Shown one piece after another: positions 1-9,152 of a stretch of 64,000 nt of DNA (position 1 is the first letter of the stretch; each line of letters opens with the position of its first letter). The stretch spans positions 26,839 to 90,838 of the forward strand of contig DATJJR010000011.1 of the NCBI GenBank assembly GCA_035492055.1. The letters are read 5' to 3'. The position numbers and the translations under genes were made by a program. Under the pieces are notes generated by a model. The model worked only from the letters and a program-made list of their open reading frames with translations. It searched no databases and was not told where the DNA came from. This DNA is from Ga0074130 sp035492055 (lineage in GTDB: Bacteria > Pseudomonadota > Gammaproteobacteria > Burkholderiales > Rhodocyclaceae).

Positions 1-2120
1 ACTCTCATCCCGGTTTCGATATCCAAGGCGTAGCGCGCGCCGCCGTCACCAACGTTATTGGCGGCGGCAAGAAACAAGGCGCGTCGACCATCACCATGCA
101 GGTGGCACGCAACTTCTTTCTCTCCAGCGAAAAGACACTGACTCGCAAGCTTTATGAGGTTCTGCTGGCAATGAAAATTGAAGCCAGCTTGTCCAAGGAC
201 CAGATTCTTCAGCTCTACATCAACCAGATTTACCTGGGTCAGCGCGCTTACGGTTTCGCCTCGGCTGCCCAGATCTATTTCGGCAAGACGCTCAAGCAGC
301 TGACGCCGGCTGAGGCAGCAATGCTCGCCGGACTGCCGAAGGCGCCGTCGGCCTACAACCCGGTCGCCAATCCGAAGCGGGCGCTGCTACGCCAACACTA
401 CGTCCTGCGGCGCATGGACGAACTCGGTTTCATTACCGACACCGAATATCAGACCGCCTTGAATCAGACGCTGGACGTCAAGCACAGCAGCAATGACTTC
501 GGCACGCATGCCGAATACGTCGCCGAAATGGCGCGCCAGATCGCCGTCGACCGTTACTCGGAAGACGCCTACAACCAAGGTCTGCGCGTGATCACGACCA
601 TCGTCAAAGCCGACCAGGATGCCGCCTACGCGAATGTGCGCAAGGGCGTGCTCGACTACGACCGGCGCCACGGTTATCGCGGCGCCGAGCAATACGTCGA
701 TCCCAAGGATTTTTCGGGCAACACGGACGAAGATTACGAAGATGCCCTGTCGGATGTTGCCGATGTCGAAGGCATGCCGCCGGCGCTTGTACTGGACGCA
801 GCACCGGGGCGGGTCACCGCCTATCGTCGTGGTGGCGGAACAGTCGTACTCACGGGCGACGCGATCAAATTTGCTGCCAGCATGCTCGACGACAAGGCGC
901 CGTCCAACAAGCGCCTGCGTCGTGGTGCAGTGATTCGCCTGGTTGCCGGCCCGGACGCCAAGACGCCTTGGGTAATTGCGCAGTTGCCGATCGTGCAATC
1001 GGCCTTTGTCGCTGCAAGCCCCGTCGACGGCGCCGTACGTGCGCTCGTCGGCGGCTTCGATTTCGACCTCAATAAATTCAATCACGTGACGCAGGCTTGG
1101 CGGCAGCCGGGTTCGAGCTTCAAACCGTTCATCTATTCAGCGGCGCTGGAAAAGGGTTACAACGCCGGTTCGGTCTTCCAGGATGCGCCGTTGACCATTT
1201 CGGCCGATGAAACCGGCTCGCAACCATGGACGCCGCACAACTACGAAGACACCTATGAAGGCCCGATGACGCTACGTAATGCGTTGGCCAAATCGAAAAA
1301 TATTGTGTCAATCCGGCTGCTGCAGGCCATTGGCCCCAAGTACGCGCAGGACTACATCACCAAGTTCGGTTTCGACGCAGACAAGCATCCGCCGTATCTC
1401 ACAATGGCGCTCGGCGCTGGCTCGGTGACACCGTGGCAGCAACTTGCCGCGTATTCGATCTTTGCCAACGGCGGCTATCGGATCCAGCCGTATATCGTTA
1501 GCCAGATCCAGGACGCTCGCGGCAAGACGCTGGCCGAATTCAAGCCTGTGGTCGCCGGCGAAGATCGTGTCATCGAAGCACGCAACGCCTACATCATGGA
1601 CAGCATGCTGCACACCGTCGCCCAGCGCGGTACCGGCGCACGCGCCAGCGCCGTGCTCAAGCGCAGCGATCTGGCAGGCAAGACCGGCACTACCAACGAC
1701 TACGTTGACGCATGGTTCTGCGGCTACCAGCCGACCATGGTTGCCATTTCTTGGATCGGCTTCGACCAGCCCAAGCGTACCGGCGAAACCGGCGCGACTG
1801 CGGCCTTGCCAATCTGGATCGGTTACATGCAGACAGCGCTCAAGGGAGTCCCCGAGTCCTACATGGACGTACCGGATGGTCTCGCCGCCATCACCGATCA
1901 GGATCTCGGCGGCAACGGCAAACAGCAAAAGGAATTGATCTACAAGGAGCAATTGCCGGCAGACCAGGAAGAGCCTTCATCCGAACCCTTGCCCACGACA
2001 GGCCCGCCGCCGACGCCGGCACCGGTGCTGGATGCGAAACCGAAGCCGGTCGGCGATGTACCGCCTAAATCTCCGCCCCCGGCTGTACCTGTCGACCCGT
2101 CGACAAAGCCGGTAAATTGA
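1..2120 (+). CDS. mrcA: Penicillin-binding protein 1A, 5'-truncated by window edge
   Basis: Bifunctional class A PBP that polymerises and cross-links peptidoglycan at the outer face of the inner membrane. The frame is open from base 3, so the N-terminal signal anchor and the start of the transglycosylase domain lie outside the window. The first visible residues carry the glycosyltransferase signature QGASTITMQVARNFF. An OB-like insert follows in the middle. The transpeptidase domain shows the SSFK box (bases 1113-1124), the SKN box (1293-1301) and KTGT (1680-1691), so all catalytic motifs are intact. The C-terminal 50 or so residues are a low-complexity Pro-rich tail. It ends tail to tail with cyaY without any gap. 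The same neighbourhood (mrcA/ponA, cyaY, lptM, lysA) is common in Betaproteobacteria. Confidence 0.95.
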   Translation, partial: SHPGFDIQGVARAAVTNVIGGGKKQGASTITMQVARNFFLSSEKTLTRKLYEVLLAMKIEASLSKDQILQLYINQIYLGQRAYGFASAAQIYFGKTLKQLTPAEAAMLAGLPKAPSAYNPVANPKRALLRQHYVLRRMDELGFITDTEYQTALNQTLDVKHSSNDFGTHAEYVAEMARQIAVDRYSEDAYNQGLRVITTIVKADQDAAYANVRKGVLDYDRRHGYRGAEQYVDPKDFSGNTDEDYEDALSDVADVEGMPPALVLDAAPGRVTAYRRGGGTVVLTGDAIKFAASMLDDKAPSNKRLRRGAVIRLVAGPDAKTPWVIAQLPIVQSAFVAASPVDGAVRALVGGFDFDLNKFNHVTQAWRQPGSSFKPFIYSAALEKGYNAGSVFQDAPLTISADETGSQPWTPHNYEDTYEGPMTLRNALAKSKNIVSIRLLQAIGPKYAQDYITKFGFDADKHPPYLTMALGAGSVTPWQQLAAYSIFANGGYRIQPYIVSQIQDARGKTLAEFKPVVAGEDRVIEARNAYIMDSMLHTVAQRGTGARASAVLKRSDLAGKTGTTNDYVDAWFCGYQPTMVAISWIGFDQPKRTGETGATAALPIWIGYMQTALKGVPESYMDVPDGLAAITDQDLGGNGKQQKELIYKEQLPADQEEPSSEPLPTTGPPPTPAPVLDAKPKPVGDVPPKSPPPAVPVDPSTKPVN

Positions 2121-2447
2121 TCAGGAAAGGCGGACGGTTTCGCCTGTTTGCTCTGACAAACAGCGCGCAATCGCCGCCATCAAGACTTCCCCGTCACGGG
2201 TTCCGATCCATGTGCCGCCCTCCAGGCGGAAATGAAAACCGCCTGACTTGGCCGCCACCCAGATTTCACGCGCAGCGGTGTGGCGATTCACGATGATCTT
2301 GCTGGTACCGCTGTCCGATTCACATTCAATCTCAAGTACGCCACCTTCCTTGAGTTCGAAATCGATATCGGCATCGCATTTTTCCAATGCTGCCTCGACG
2401 CGTACCAGCATTGCATCCGCCAAGGCGTTGAATTCACGTTCATCCAT
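2121..2447 (-). CDS. cyaY: Frataxin-like iron donor/regulator CyaY
   Basis: Small cytosolic frataxin homologue that binds iron and modulates IscS-dependent Fe-S cluster assembly. The start ATG at 2447 gives 108 residues, the usual family length, with AGGAC a few bases upstream; the frame stays open further upstream, but that extension does not resemble frataxin. The N-terminal helix is acidic (MDEREFNALAD, DADIDFE), as expected for the iron-binding ridge. The beta-sheet part contains the conserved Trp-containing strands REIWVAA and GTWIGTRDGE. It is transcribed divergently from the lptM-lysA pair. Confidence 0.93.
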   Translation of the reverse strand: MDEREFNALADAMLVRVEAALEKCDADIDFELKEGGVLEIECESDSGTSKIIVNRHTAAREIWVAAKSGGFHFRLEGGTWIGTRDGEVLMAAIARCLSEQTGETVRLS

Positions 2448-2518
2448 GATCTGTCCTGAAAATTCGCTGTGATACCATGCCGCGGCACATTCAACGCCCG
2501 CTTCCACGAAGACTTTCC

Positions 2519-2716
2519 ATGCGCACGCTGCCGTCTCTGATCTTGCTCGTTCCATTAGCTGCCTGTGGTACACGCGGCCCGCTCGAGCTCCCACCGGGAC
2601 CGCCGCCGCCACCCTTGCTAGGCAACAAGGCATCAACAACCTCTCCTGCATCGCTACCTGATACGACACCGCGCATGACGAGGCCCGATCTTAGCAACAA
2701 TCCTGTCAGTCCATAA
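2519..2716 (+). CDS. lptM: Small LptM/YifL-like outer-membrane lipoprotein
   Basis: A 65-residue lipoprotein. The lipobox LAAC places the lipidated Cys at residue 16 after a short hydrophobic signal. The mature start CGTRGPLELPPGPP matches the LptM/YifL pattern C-G-x-x-G-P-L-x-x-P-P. In E. coli, LptM assists oxidative maturation of the LptD/LptE translocon. The rest is Pro/Ser/Thr-rich and probably disordered. I chose the ATG at 2519 because it puts the hydrophobic signal directly at the N-terminus; the frame is open for 14 more codons upstream. It lies 15 bases before lysA and is probably co-transcribed with it, as yifL is with dapF in enterobacteria. Confidence 0.85.
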   Translation: MRTLPSLILLVPLAACGTRGPLELPPGPPPPPLLGNKASTTSPASLPDTTPRMTRPDLSNNPVSP

Positions 2717-2731
2717 ATACGCAACACGCCC

Positions 2732-3979
2732 ATGAGCTTTTTCACTCGCAAGAACGGCAGCCTGCACATCGAAAATCTGCCACTCGCCGATATTGCCGCA
2801 CAGTTCGGTACACCTGCCTATGTTTATTCGCGCGCTGCACTGAGCGCTGCATTCACGGCTTACACGAATGCGCTTGCTGGTCGTGATGCGTTGATCTGTT
2901 ACGCAGTCAAGGCCAACTCCAATCTCGCCATCCTGAATGTGTTCGCCCGGCTCGGCGCCGGTTTCGACATCGTCTCCGGCGGCGAACTCGCGCGCGTGAT
3001 TGCCGCCGGCGGCGATACAAAGAAGGTTGTGTTCTCTGGTGTCGGCAAATCGGAAGTTGAAATGCGCCAGGCGCTTGAGGCCGGCATTCTCTGTTTCAAC
3101 GTTGAATCAGCAGCCGAACTCGAACAATTGAATATCGTTGCCGGCCAGCTTGCTAAAAAGGCGCCGGTATCGCTTCGCGTCAATCCGAACGTCGATCCCA
3201 AGACTCACCCCTACATTTCCACTGGCCTCAAGAGCAATAAATTCGGCGTCGCCTTCGAAGATGCGCACGGGCTTTATCGCCACGCCGCATCGCTGCCGAA
3301 TATCGAGATTCATGGTCTCGATTGCCACATCGGCTCACAACTGCTTGATCCAGCACCGGCCGCCGAGGCTGCAGAGAAAATTCTAGGTCTTGCCGACCTG
3401 CTCGCGGCCGACGGCATTTCTTTATCGCATCTCGATTTCGGCGGCGGCATGGGCATCCAGTATTTGGATGAAGTCGTGCCAACGGCGAACGAATATCTCT
3501 CTGCGATTCTCAAGCTCACCGCTGGACGCAAGGAAAAACTGCTGTTCGAACCGGGCCGTTCATTGGTCGGCAATGCCGGCGTATTGTTGACAAAGGTCGA
3601 AGTGCTGAAATCGGGTAGCGAGAAAAACTTCGCCATCATCGACGCCGCGATGAACGACCTGATGCGCCCGGCACTTTACGATGCCTTCCATGACATCGTC
3701 CCGCTCAGCGAACGCATCAACGATCGCAAACAAATTTGGGAAGTGGTCGGCCCCGTATGCGAATCCGGTGATTTTCTTGGTCACGCTCGCAATCTAGCGC
3801 TCGAAACCGGGGACCTGCTGGCGATCATGTCGGCGGGCGCCTATGGCATGACCATGAGCTCGAACTACAACACGCGTCCGCGTGCAATCGAGATTCTCGT
3901 GGATGGCGAGCAGGCACACGTCATACGCGAACGCGAAAAAATCAGCGAACTTTTTGCGCTCGAGTCGGTATTGCCATAA
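2732..3979 (+). CDS. lysA: Diaminopimelate decarboxylase
   Basis: PLP enzyme that decarboxylates meso-diaminopimelate to L-lysine, the last step of lysine synthesis. The 415 residues are the normal length. The PLP-binding Lys is in CYAVKAN (Lys60). HIGSQ, the glycine-rich DFGGGMGI and EPGRSLVGNAG motifs bind the cofactor phosphate. CESGDFLG carries the Cys of the substrate site contributed across the dimer. A strong terminator follows directly, so lptM-lysA looks like a closed two-gene unit. Confidence 0.97.
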   Translation: MSFFTRKNGSLHIENLPLADIAAQFGTPAYVYSRAALSAAFTAYTNALAGRDALICYAVKANSNLAILNVFARLGAGFDIVSGGELARVIAAGGDTKKVVFSGVGKSEVEMRQALEAGILCFNVESAAELEQLNIVAGQLAKKAPVSLRVNPNVDPKTHPYISTGLKSNKFGVAFEDAHGLYRHAASLPNIEIHGLDCHIGSQLLDPAPAAEAAEKILGLADLLAADGISLSHLDFGGGMGIQYLDEVVPTANEYLSAILKLTAGRKEKLLFEPGRSLVGNAGVLLTKVEVLKSGSEKNFAIIDAAMNDLMRPALYDAFHDIVPLSERINDRKQIWEVVGPVCESGDFLGHARNLALETGDLLAIMSAGAYGMTMSSNYNTRPRAIEILVDGEQAHVIREREKISELFALESVLP

Positions 3980-3994
3980 ACGTCACCACTTCAC

Positions 3995-4030
3995 AAAAAA
4001 ACGGCCTGCAATCTGCGGGCCGTTTTTGTT
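3995..4030 (+). terminator. Rho-independent terminator after lysA
   Basis: Stem ACGGCC (4001-4006) pairs with GGCCGT (4018-4023). It is extended by an A-run on the left and a T-run on the right (4023-4027), so it can work in both directions for lysA and the convergent copper chaperone gene. Confidence 0.85.
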
Positions 4031-4045
4031 TTGGAAAAACATTTG

Positions 4046-4528
4046 TCACATGTGGTGATCGTTGCCCATGTTCATGCCACTCGTCCCCTTCATGCTGCTG
4101 GCAAGGTCACGGACAGGCGCATTCACTTTGATCGTCTCAATGCGCTTCGCTGGAGTCTCGATCTTCAACTCCAGCAGAACATTGCTGCCGGGCTTGAGCG
4201 TCTGCTTCAGTCCCGTCAGCATGATGTGATAACCACCGCTTGCAAGTGTCACGGGCTTGCCTGCGGGCAGCTCCACACGCGCCACAGGCCCCATTGACAT
4301 ACGATCACCGTCCATCTTCATTTCATGCACCTGCGCATCCTCGGCGACTGTCTTGCTCACGGCAACACCGACGAGGGCCGCTCCCCTGGCGCTGGTCAGC
4401 GTCATAAAGGCACCGCTCGCTTTTTGTCCATCGACAGTCCCACGCACCCACGGCGACTGCACATCAACGTCGCCAGCATGTGCCAATGCAGACATTGAAA
4501 ACAAAGCAGCAAGCAGCAGTTTTTTCAT
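4046..4528 (-). CDS. Periplasmic copper chaperone PCu(A)C
   Basis: Exported Cu(I)-binding protein of the PCu(A)C (DUF461) family, which delivers copper to cytochrome oxidase or to other periplasmic acceptors. Start at 4528 (AAAGGAT upstream) gives 160 residues with a signal peptide cut after LAHA near residue 18. The copper site H-x-M ... H-x-M is visible as H68/M70 and H101/M103, with extra Met at 72, 77 and 79. The C-terminus adds a Met/His-rich tail (SGMNMGNDHHM) that could bind further copper. It lies 22 bases downstream of the AEC permease gene and is probably co-transcribed. No SCO gene is adjacent. Confidence 0.9.
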   Translation of the reverse strand: MKKLLLAALFSMSALAHAGDVDVQSPWVRGTVDGQKASGAFMTLTSARGAALVGVAVSKTVAEDAQVHEMKMDGDRMSMGPVARVELPAGKPVTLASGGYHIMLTGLKQTLKPGSNVLLELKIETPAKRIETIKVNAPVRDLASSMKGTSGMNMGNDHHM

Positions 4529-4550
4529 AACGTATCCTTTCGACTCAAGA

Positions 4551-5426
4551 TCAGTCCAACGCCAACAGCAGCGCAATCGGCACGATGATAATGGAAAGCG
4601 CATTGCCGGCCATCACAATGGCAGCGACCTTGTCCGGCTCCTGCTGGTAGCGATCCGCAAACATGTAATTCAGCACCGCCGGCGGCAAGGCGCCGAAGAC
4701 GAGCAGAATGCCGGCCTGTTCGCGATCGAGTCCGAACACCGGTGCGCACGCTGCGGCAACCAACATGCCGAGCATCGGACACGCAATCCCGCCCAGCAAT
4801 CCATGGCACAGACCACGCCAATCGGCATCACTCAGACGCATTCCCAGGCTGAACAGCATCAGCGGCACGCAGATGGCGGCGAGCATTTGCACAGCGGTAG
4901 CCACCGGCGGCCACATGGTCACGCCGCTTTGGCCCACAGCGATGCCGACAACGCCCGCAACGAGGAGCGGGATTTTCCACAAATCACTGAATCTCGCATG
5001 GTGGTCGAGTATCCACACGCCCAAGGAAAAATGCAGCACGTTCTCGATCAGGAAAAGAACGACGGCCACCGGCATGGCTTTTTCACCAAACGCCAGCAAG
5101 GTCAGCGGCAAGCCCATGTTGCCGGAGTTATTGAACATCAAGGTCGGCAACAGTGTTTTCTTTTGTTGCCTGAAAAGATGTGCAAGCGGCCAACCCAAGA
5201 GACCCGAGCCCAACACAACGACGACGCCGGCAAGTGCAATCGAAGCATAGTGCTCAAGCGCAACGTGCTGCGTTGCCAGCGCCGAAAACACCAGCATCGG
5301 CGTAAACACGTCGAGATTGAGGGCATTGGCGGCACTCATGTCGAGCGGACGACGACGGCCGTAACACCAGCCGACAAAGACAATCGCAAAGACGGGGAAA
5401 ACGATGGAGAGGATGCGGAACAGCAC
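4551..5426 (-). CDS. AEC-family (auxin efflux carrier type) permease
   Basis: Integral membrane transporter of the AEC family, about ten hydrophobic segments in 291 residues. The hallmark NSGNMGLPL in the middle of the first half is the conserved crossover motif, and the second half repeats the fold. Bacterial relatives move small organic acids or other anions; the substrate cannot be read from sequence. The frame starts at a GTG (5426) without a clear Shine-Dalgarno, so the exact start is uncertain. It lies just upstream of the copper chaperone gene in the same direction; a functional link is not obvious. Confidence 0.85.
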   Translation of the reverse strand: MLFRILSIVFPVFAIVFVGWCYGRRRPLDMSAANALNLDVFTPMLVFSALATQHVALEHYASIALAGVVVVLGSGLLGWPLAHLFRQQKKTLLPTLMFNNSGNMGLPLTLLAFGEKAMPVAVVLFLIENVLHFSLGVWILDHHARFSDLWKIPLLVAGVVGIAVGQSGVTMWPPVATAVQMLAAICVPLMLFSLGMRLSDADWRGLCHGLLGGIACPMLGMLVAAACAPVFGLDREQAGILLVFGALPPAVLNYMFADRYQQEPDKVAAIVMAGNALSIIIVPIALLLALD

Positions 5427-5510
5427 TGTGAAAATGGAGAAGTGAATCCGAAAGCGAGTGTACAGCGCAGGTAGCGCAGCACTCCATGCTGAATCGCTGG
5501 GAAGAAACTG

Positions 5511-6896
5511 CTAGCGGCGACGAATTTCCAGATCCACGATTCGATCAAGCCCACTTGCTGCCAGCAATGTTGCTACCGGCAGATTGATGCCGCGCATGCG
5601 AATGTGCACGCCACGCGCATGCAGCGGTGCCAATGCTTCTCGCAGCAATCTTGCAGCGACTTCGTCGACGCGCGTCAGGCGCTCTGCTTCAAGCGTGAAT
5701 GCATCACGACCATTGGCAGCAGCCAGCAGCGCATCGATACGTCCCGTACCGGCGAGCAGCTCACCTTCGAATACAAAGGGATCGGTACTCTTGGCAACCG
5801 GCAATGACGCAACCTTGGCTGTCTTGGGCACTTCCCACGATGGCGGCGAAACTTCGAAGGTCACTGCGTAATTCACGGCAGCATCTTCGAAGGCCAGCTG
5901 ATCGCCAGTGCGCAGGTACAGTTCAAGCAGCAATAGCCAAGTTTCTTCGCGCTCACGACGCATGACTTCGACCTTGCCCGCCAGGAGGGCGGCAAAGTCA
6001 GCTGCAGCACCGAGCAGGCATTCACCGCCAGCTTTCTTGATGGCGCGCAGCATGTCGAGCAAAAGTCGGCAACCGTCGTTGTCCGCATCGGTCACTTTCT
6101 GCAGGCCCAGGCGCACGACGGGGTTGTTCTGCGCGATTTCGGCAAGCTTCTTGAGTGGGCCTGCACTGGCGGCCGACAACACGCCCGACAGTGCAACACT
6201 CGCCCCTCCGGTTTCGACGCGTGTATCGGCGCTTCCGTCAGCATCAAGCCATGCCGGTGCCGAACGCTCGAAACGCTTGGCATAGGCATCGGCAAGATTC
6301 TCGAACGCCTGGCGACGGCCAAGAATCTGCAGCAAATCGAACAGCATGTTCCAGCCCTGTTCGGTGGCTCTGCCGAGCATACCGCCACGCAGGGCGGCTT
6401 CAAGCGCAGCAGCAGCTTCGATCGTTTTGCCGGCCGCATGCTGTCGCGCAACATCGATCAGCACGGAAGAGCTGGCCAGTGAATTCAATTGCGGTACCGC
6501 CTTGGCAGGCGGTGTGGATGTGGCAACAGGGGCAGAAGGTACCGGGGCGACTGCAGGTGGCTGTGTCGGAATGGTTTTGGCAGGAACAGGCGCAAGGGCC
6601 TCGACTTCAACCGCGTCATCGATCGACAGAGCGGTGAAATCCAGCAATTCGAGCGGTACTTTGGTGGCCGCAGATACCGTCGGCGTAATCGGCGCAAGGG
6701 CGGCAACCGGCTCAACCGCGGGAAGAACCGGTTTGCTCACGGCCGGGGCTGGCACAGGCGTGATCGTAGCCGCTGTCTGCATTACAGAGGCTTCATCAAG
6801 GTTCAGCTTCGTGAAATCGATGCTGTACGGATCGAAGTCGTCCTTCGATTTCTCGGCAGGTGGCGTCGGATTGCTTTTGGATTCGGGAGCGGCCAC
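5511..6896 (-). CDS. Uncharacterised protein with Pro/Ala-rich N-terminus and C-terminal STAS-like domain
   Basis: Cytosolic 461-residue protein, no signal peptide or membrane segment. Roughly residues 1-150 are low-complexity (Pro, Ala, Val, Thr) with recurring short acidic pieces: FDPYSIDFTKLNLDEASVM and LLDFTALSIDDAVEVEA look like repeats of one motif. The middle is alpha-helical and resembles a scaffold. The last 90 residues (from PFVFEGELLAG) look like a STAS domain: a strand, a helix with ARLLREALAPLHARGV, then the VATLLAASGLDRIVDLEIRR end seen in MlaB/anti-sigma-antagonist types. The canonical phospho-Ser is not obvious. Start is GTG at 6896 with AAGAGA upstream. It stands alone between the AEC gene and the zinc cluster. 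Function unknown. Confidence 0.7.
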   Translation of the reverse strand: MAAPESKSNPTPPAEKSKDDFDPYSIDFTKLNLDEASVMQTAATITPVPAPAVSKPVLPAVEPVAALAPITPTVSAATKVPLELLDFTALSIDDAVEVEALAPVPAKTIPTQPPAVAPVPSAPVATSTPPAKAVPQLNSLASSSVLIDVARQHAAGKTIEAAAALEAALRGGMLGRATEQGWNMLFDLLQILGRRQAFENLADAYAKRFERSAPAWLDADGSADTRVETGGASVALSGVLSAASAGPLKKLAEIAQNNPVVRLGLQKVTDADNDGCRLLLDMLRAIKKAGGECLLGAAADFAALLAGKVEVMRREREETWLLLLELYLRTGDQLAFEDAAVNYAVTFEVSPPSWEVPKTAKVASLPVAKSTDPFVFEGELLAGTGRIDALLAAANGRDAFTLEAERLTRVDEVAARLLREALAPLHARGVHIRMRGINLPVATLLAASGLDRIVDLEIRRR

Positions 6897-7005
6897 GGTC
6901 TCTTGTCACACGATTGGATGATGTGTATTTGTCCTTTTTTTATCACACCAACATCATTTTTAGCAAATTGAAACCCCAAGGAAGCATTGCATATTTGAAG
7001 ATTTC

Positions 7006-9081
7006 TTAGAAATCGACTCGGATGCCAAGCAAGGCACTGCGCCCACCGAGCGGCGCAATGTCCTTGAGCACCGAGGTCGCCAGCCGCGCATCGGCATTCA
7101 GCAGGTTATTGAGCTTCAAAAAGGCCTCGGCATTCGGCGCATGTGCAAAACGCCAGGCCAGCATGGCATTGACCAAAGTATAGGCATCCGTCGGCAACTC
7201 GTTGGCGGGCACGCGGGTTTGCTTGCCCGCATAGATCACGTCGAGCTTTGCACCCACGTCGCCCAAGCGGTAATCAGCACCGACGCCGACGTGATACGGC
7301 GCGATCCACGGCAAGGCTTCGCCGGTGTCACGATTCGCTGCACGCACAGTGTCGCCCTTGAGACGCAGGTCGATATCGCCAACACCTTCGTAGACATGCC
7401 ATTTGCCTTGTGCTTCAACGCCATAGAAATTTGCCGGCACAACGCGAGTCACCGCTTCGGGCAGACCGTCCGTCGCTGGATTGAGCGTCCCGTCTTCGCC
7501 ACGTGTATTACCCGTGTTGAATGTGCCGATGTAATTTCGGAAACGGTTGTAGTACGCACCGACGCTAGCCGAGCTACGGTCACCGCGCCATTTCACTTGC
7601 CAGTCGATGCCGTTCGATTTTTCCACGCCAAGGTTCGCATCGCCGATGACGTATTGCCCGGTGGCCGGATGCGGGCCGTTGGCAAATAGTTCGTTGTAGC
7701 TCGGTGCTCGTTCGTTGTGCGACAGATTCAGCGTCGATGACCACGCTTCGGTGAATTTGTAGAGCACGCCGAAGGCACTGCTCACCGGCGTAAAAGCGCG
7801 TGAGCCTGCATTGCCGAAACGTGGTGCGCCGGTATTTGGGTCGATCGGGCCACCACCGGACGAATCGACACCGGTGCGCTCGACGCGTGTACTCGCACTC
7901 AACTTGAGTCGATCCAGCGGCAACTCTTCGTATACGTAGGCCGCACGCGACAGCGTCGTAATATCGGGCAGCAGCGACTCGTCGCCCTGCGCATTGACAA
8001 TCGCGTTACGGAATTGCAGTCCGACGACGCCCGACAGATCGCCGAATGGCAAAGCCAGCGTTGCATGCTTCGCTTCGACACTCATTTCATCGCCGCGTGT
8101 GTTGAACGTCGTGCCGACAACCCCGTCCTCAAGTTCATTGTGCGTGTATTCGGTATGTGCGTAACGTAGCGTCAGCGCGTCAATGAACGGACCAACATCA
8201 CGCAACTCACTGGCAAAGTCGACACGGTTCGATTTCATGCGAATACGTACGTCCTGTTCGGCCACCGTGCCGTAATTGGCGTTATAACCAGAGAAGGACA
8301 CACCCGCATAGCCACGGTCGAAATTCAGGGACGCACCGACCGCACCGCCGCTGGCGACTCCGCTGCTGTTTGGCAGCGTGCCATTGGCTTCATCAGCTTG
8401 CGGTGACTGGGCGCGAAGCTGCGCAGATCGGGCATCACCGGGAATGCGCAGATCATTGCTGTGACGCTGAAATGCATCGACGTGCATCGAAAGCACACCA
8501 TCGCCGCTCTCGATCACCGCAGCGCTGCTGGTCTGTCGATCCGACCCACCGACGCGCGCCTCTGCGCGGCCGCTGACACCCGTAATCGCATCTTTCGGGA
8601 TGCGATTGTCGATGGCATTGATGACGCCGCCAACGGCACTGCCGCCGTAAAGCAGCGCGGCCGGCCCGCGTACGACATCGATCTGATCGATGACGAGCGG
8701 ATCAATCGGCGTGGCATGGTCGGGGCTCAGTGCCGACACATCAAGCAAGCCTGAACCGTTTTGCATGATCTTGATGCGATCAGCATCCAACCCACGCATG
8801 ATCGGTCGCGATGCATTTGGCCCGAAGTTGGTTGTGCTGATGCCGGGAATGCCGGCGAGTGTTTCGCCCAGAGTACCGGCCGCACGATCGGAAATATCGG
8901 TGCGATTCACGACCACCACCGGCGCGACCATGTCATCGACACGATTGCCGAGCGGATTGGCGGTCACGACAACGGGCGCTAGTTCATGAGGATCACTGGC
9001 TTCCTCTGCACAAACGATGAACGAAGAAAAAGACAAAGGCAGACCGGCGCAGCAAAGCGCGGCGAATTTTCGGTGCGACAT
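7006..9081 (-). CDS. znuD: TonB-dependent outer-membrane receptor, ZnuD-like (zinc uptake)
   Basis: Beta-barrel receptor of 691 residues that would import zinc (or a zinc complex) with TonB energy. It has a signal peptide of about 25 residues, a TonB-box-like APVVVTAN, and a plug domain including RPIMRGLDADRIKIMQNG and ALSPDHATPIDP, a segment typical of the ZnuD branch. The barrel ends in Phe (GIRVDF), the usual signal for BAM-dependent insertion. AGGAGT precedes the ATG. The assignment to zinc rests on the ZnuD-type plug and on the neighbours: a His-rich exported protein, a Zur-like regulator and two COG0523 GTPases. Confidence 0.85.
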   Translation of the reverse strand: MSHRKFAALCCAGLPLSFSSFIVCAEEASDPHELAPVVVTANPLGNRVDDMVAPVVVVNRTDISDRAAGTLGETLAGIPGISTTNFGPNASRPIMRGLDADRIKIMQNGSGLLDVSALSPDHATPIDPLVIDQIDVVRGPAALLYGGSAVGGVINAIDNRIPKDAITGVSGRAEARVGGSDRQTSSAAVIESGDGVLSMHVDAFQRHSNDLRIPGDARSAQLRAQSPQADEANGTLPNSSGVASGGAVGASLNFDRGYAGVSFSGYNANYGTVAEQDVRIRMKSNRVDFASELRDVGPFIDALTLRYAHTEYTHNELEDGVVGTTFNTRGDEMSVEAKHATLALPFGDLSGVVGLQFRNAIVNAQGDESLLPDITTLSRAAYVYEELPLDRLKLSASTRVERTGVDSSGGGPIDPNTGAPRFGNAGSRAFTPVSSAFGVLYKFTEAWSSTLNLSHNERAPSYNELFANGPHPATGQYVIGDANLGVEKSNGIDWQVKWRGDRSSASVGAYYNRFRNYIGTFNTGNTRGEDGTLNPATDGLPEAVTRVVPANFYGVEAQGKWHVYEGVGDIDLRLKGDTVRAANRDTGEALPWIAPYHVGVGADYRLGDVGAKLDVIYAGKQTRVPANELPTDAYTLVNAMLAWRFAHAPNAEAFLKLNNLLNADARLATSVLKDIAPLGGRSALLGIRVDF

Positions 9082-9152
9082 GGGTACTCCTGAAACGCAA
9101 TGACAAAGACAGCCACCGGCAAAGGCTGCTGATGACTAGGGCAAAGGACGTT

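Noticed and set aside
4257..5474. A 405-residue open frame on the plus strand
   Set aside because: It is antisense to the AEC permease and the copper chaperone gene; its translation is rich in Arg, Gln and His with no domain, and the minus-strand genes have clear family motifs.
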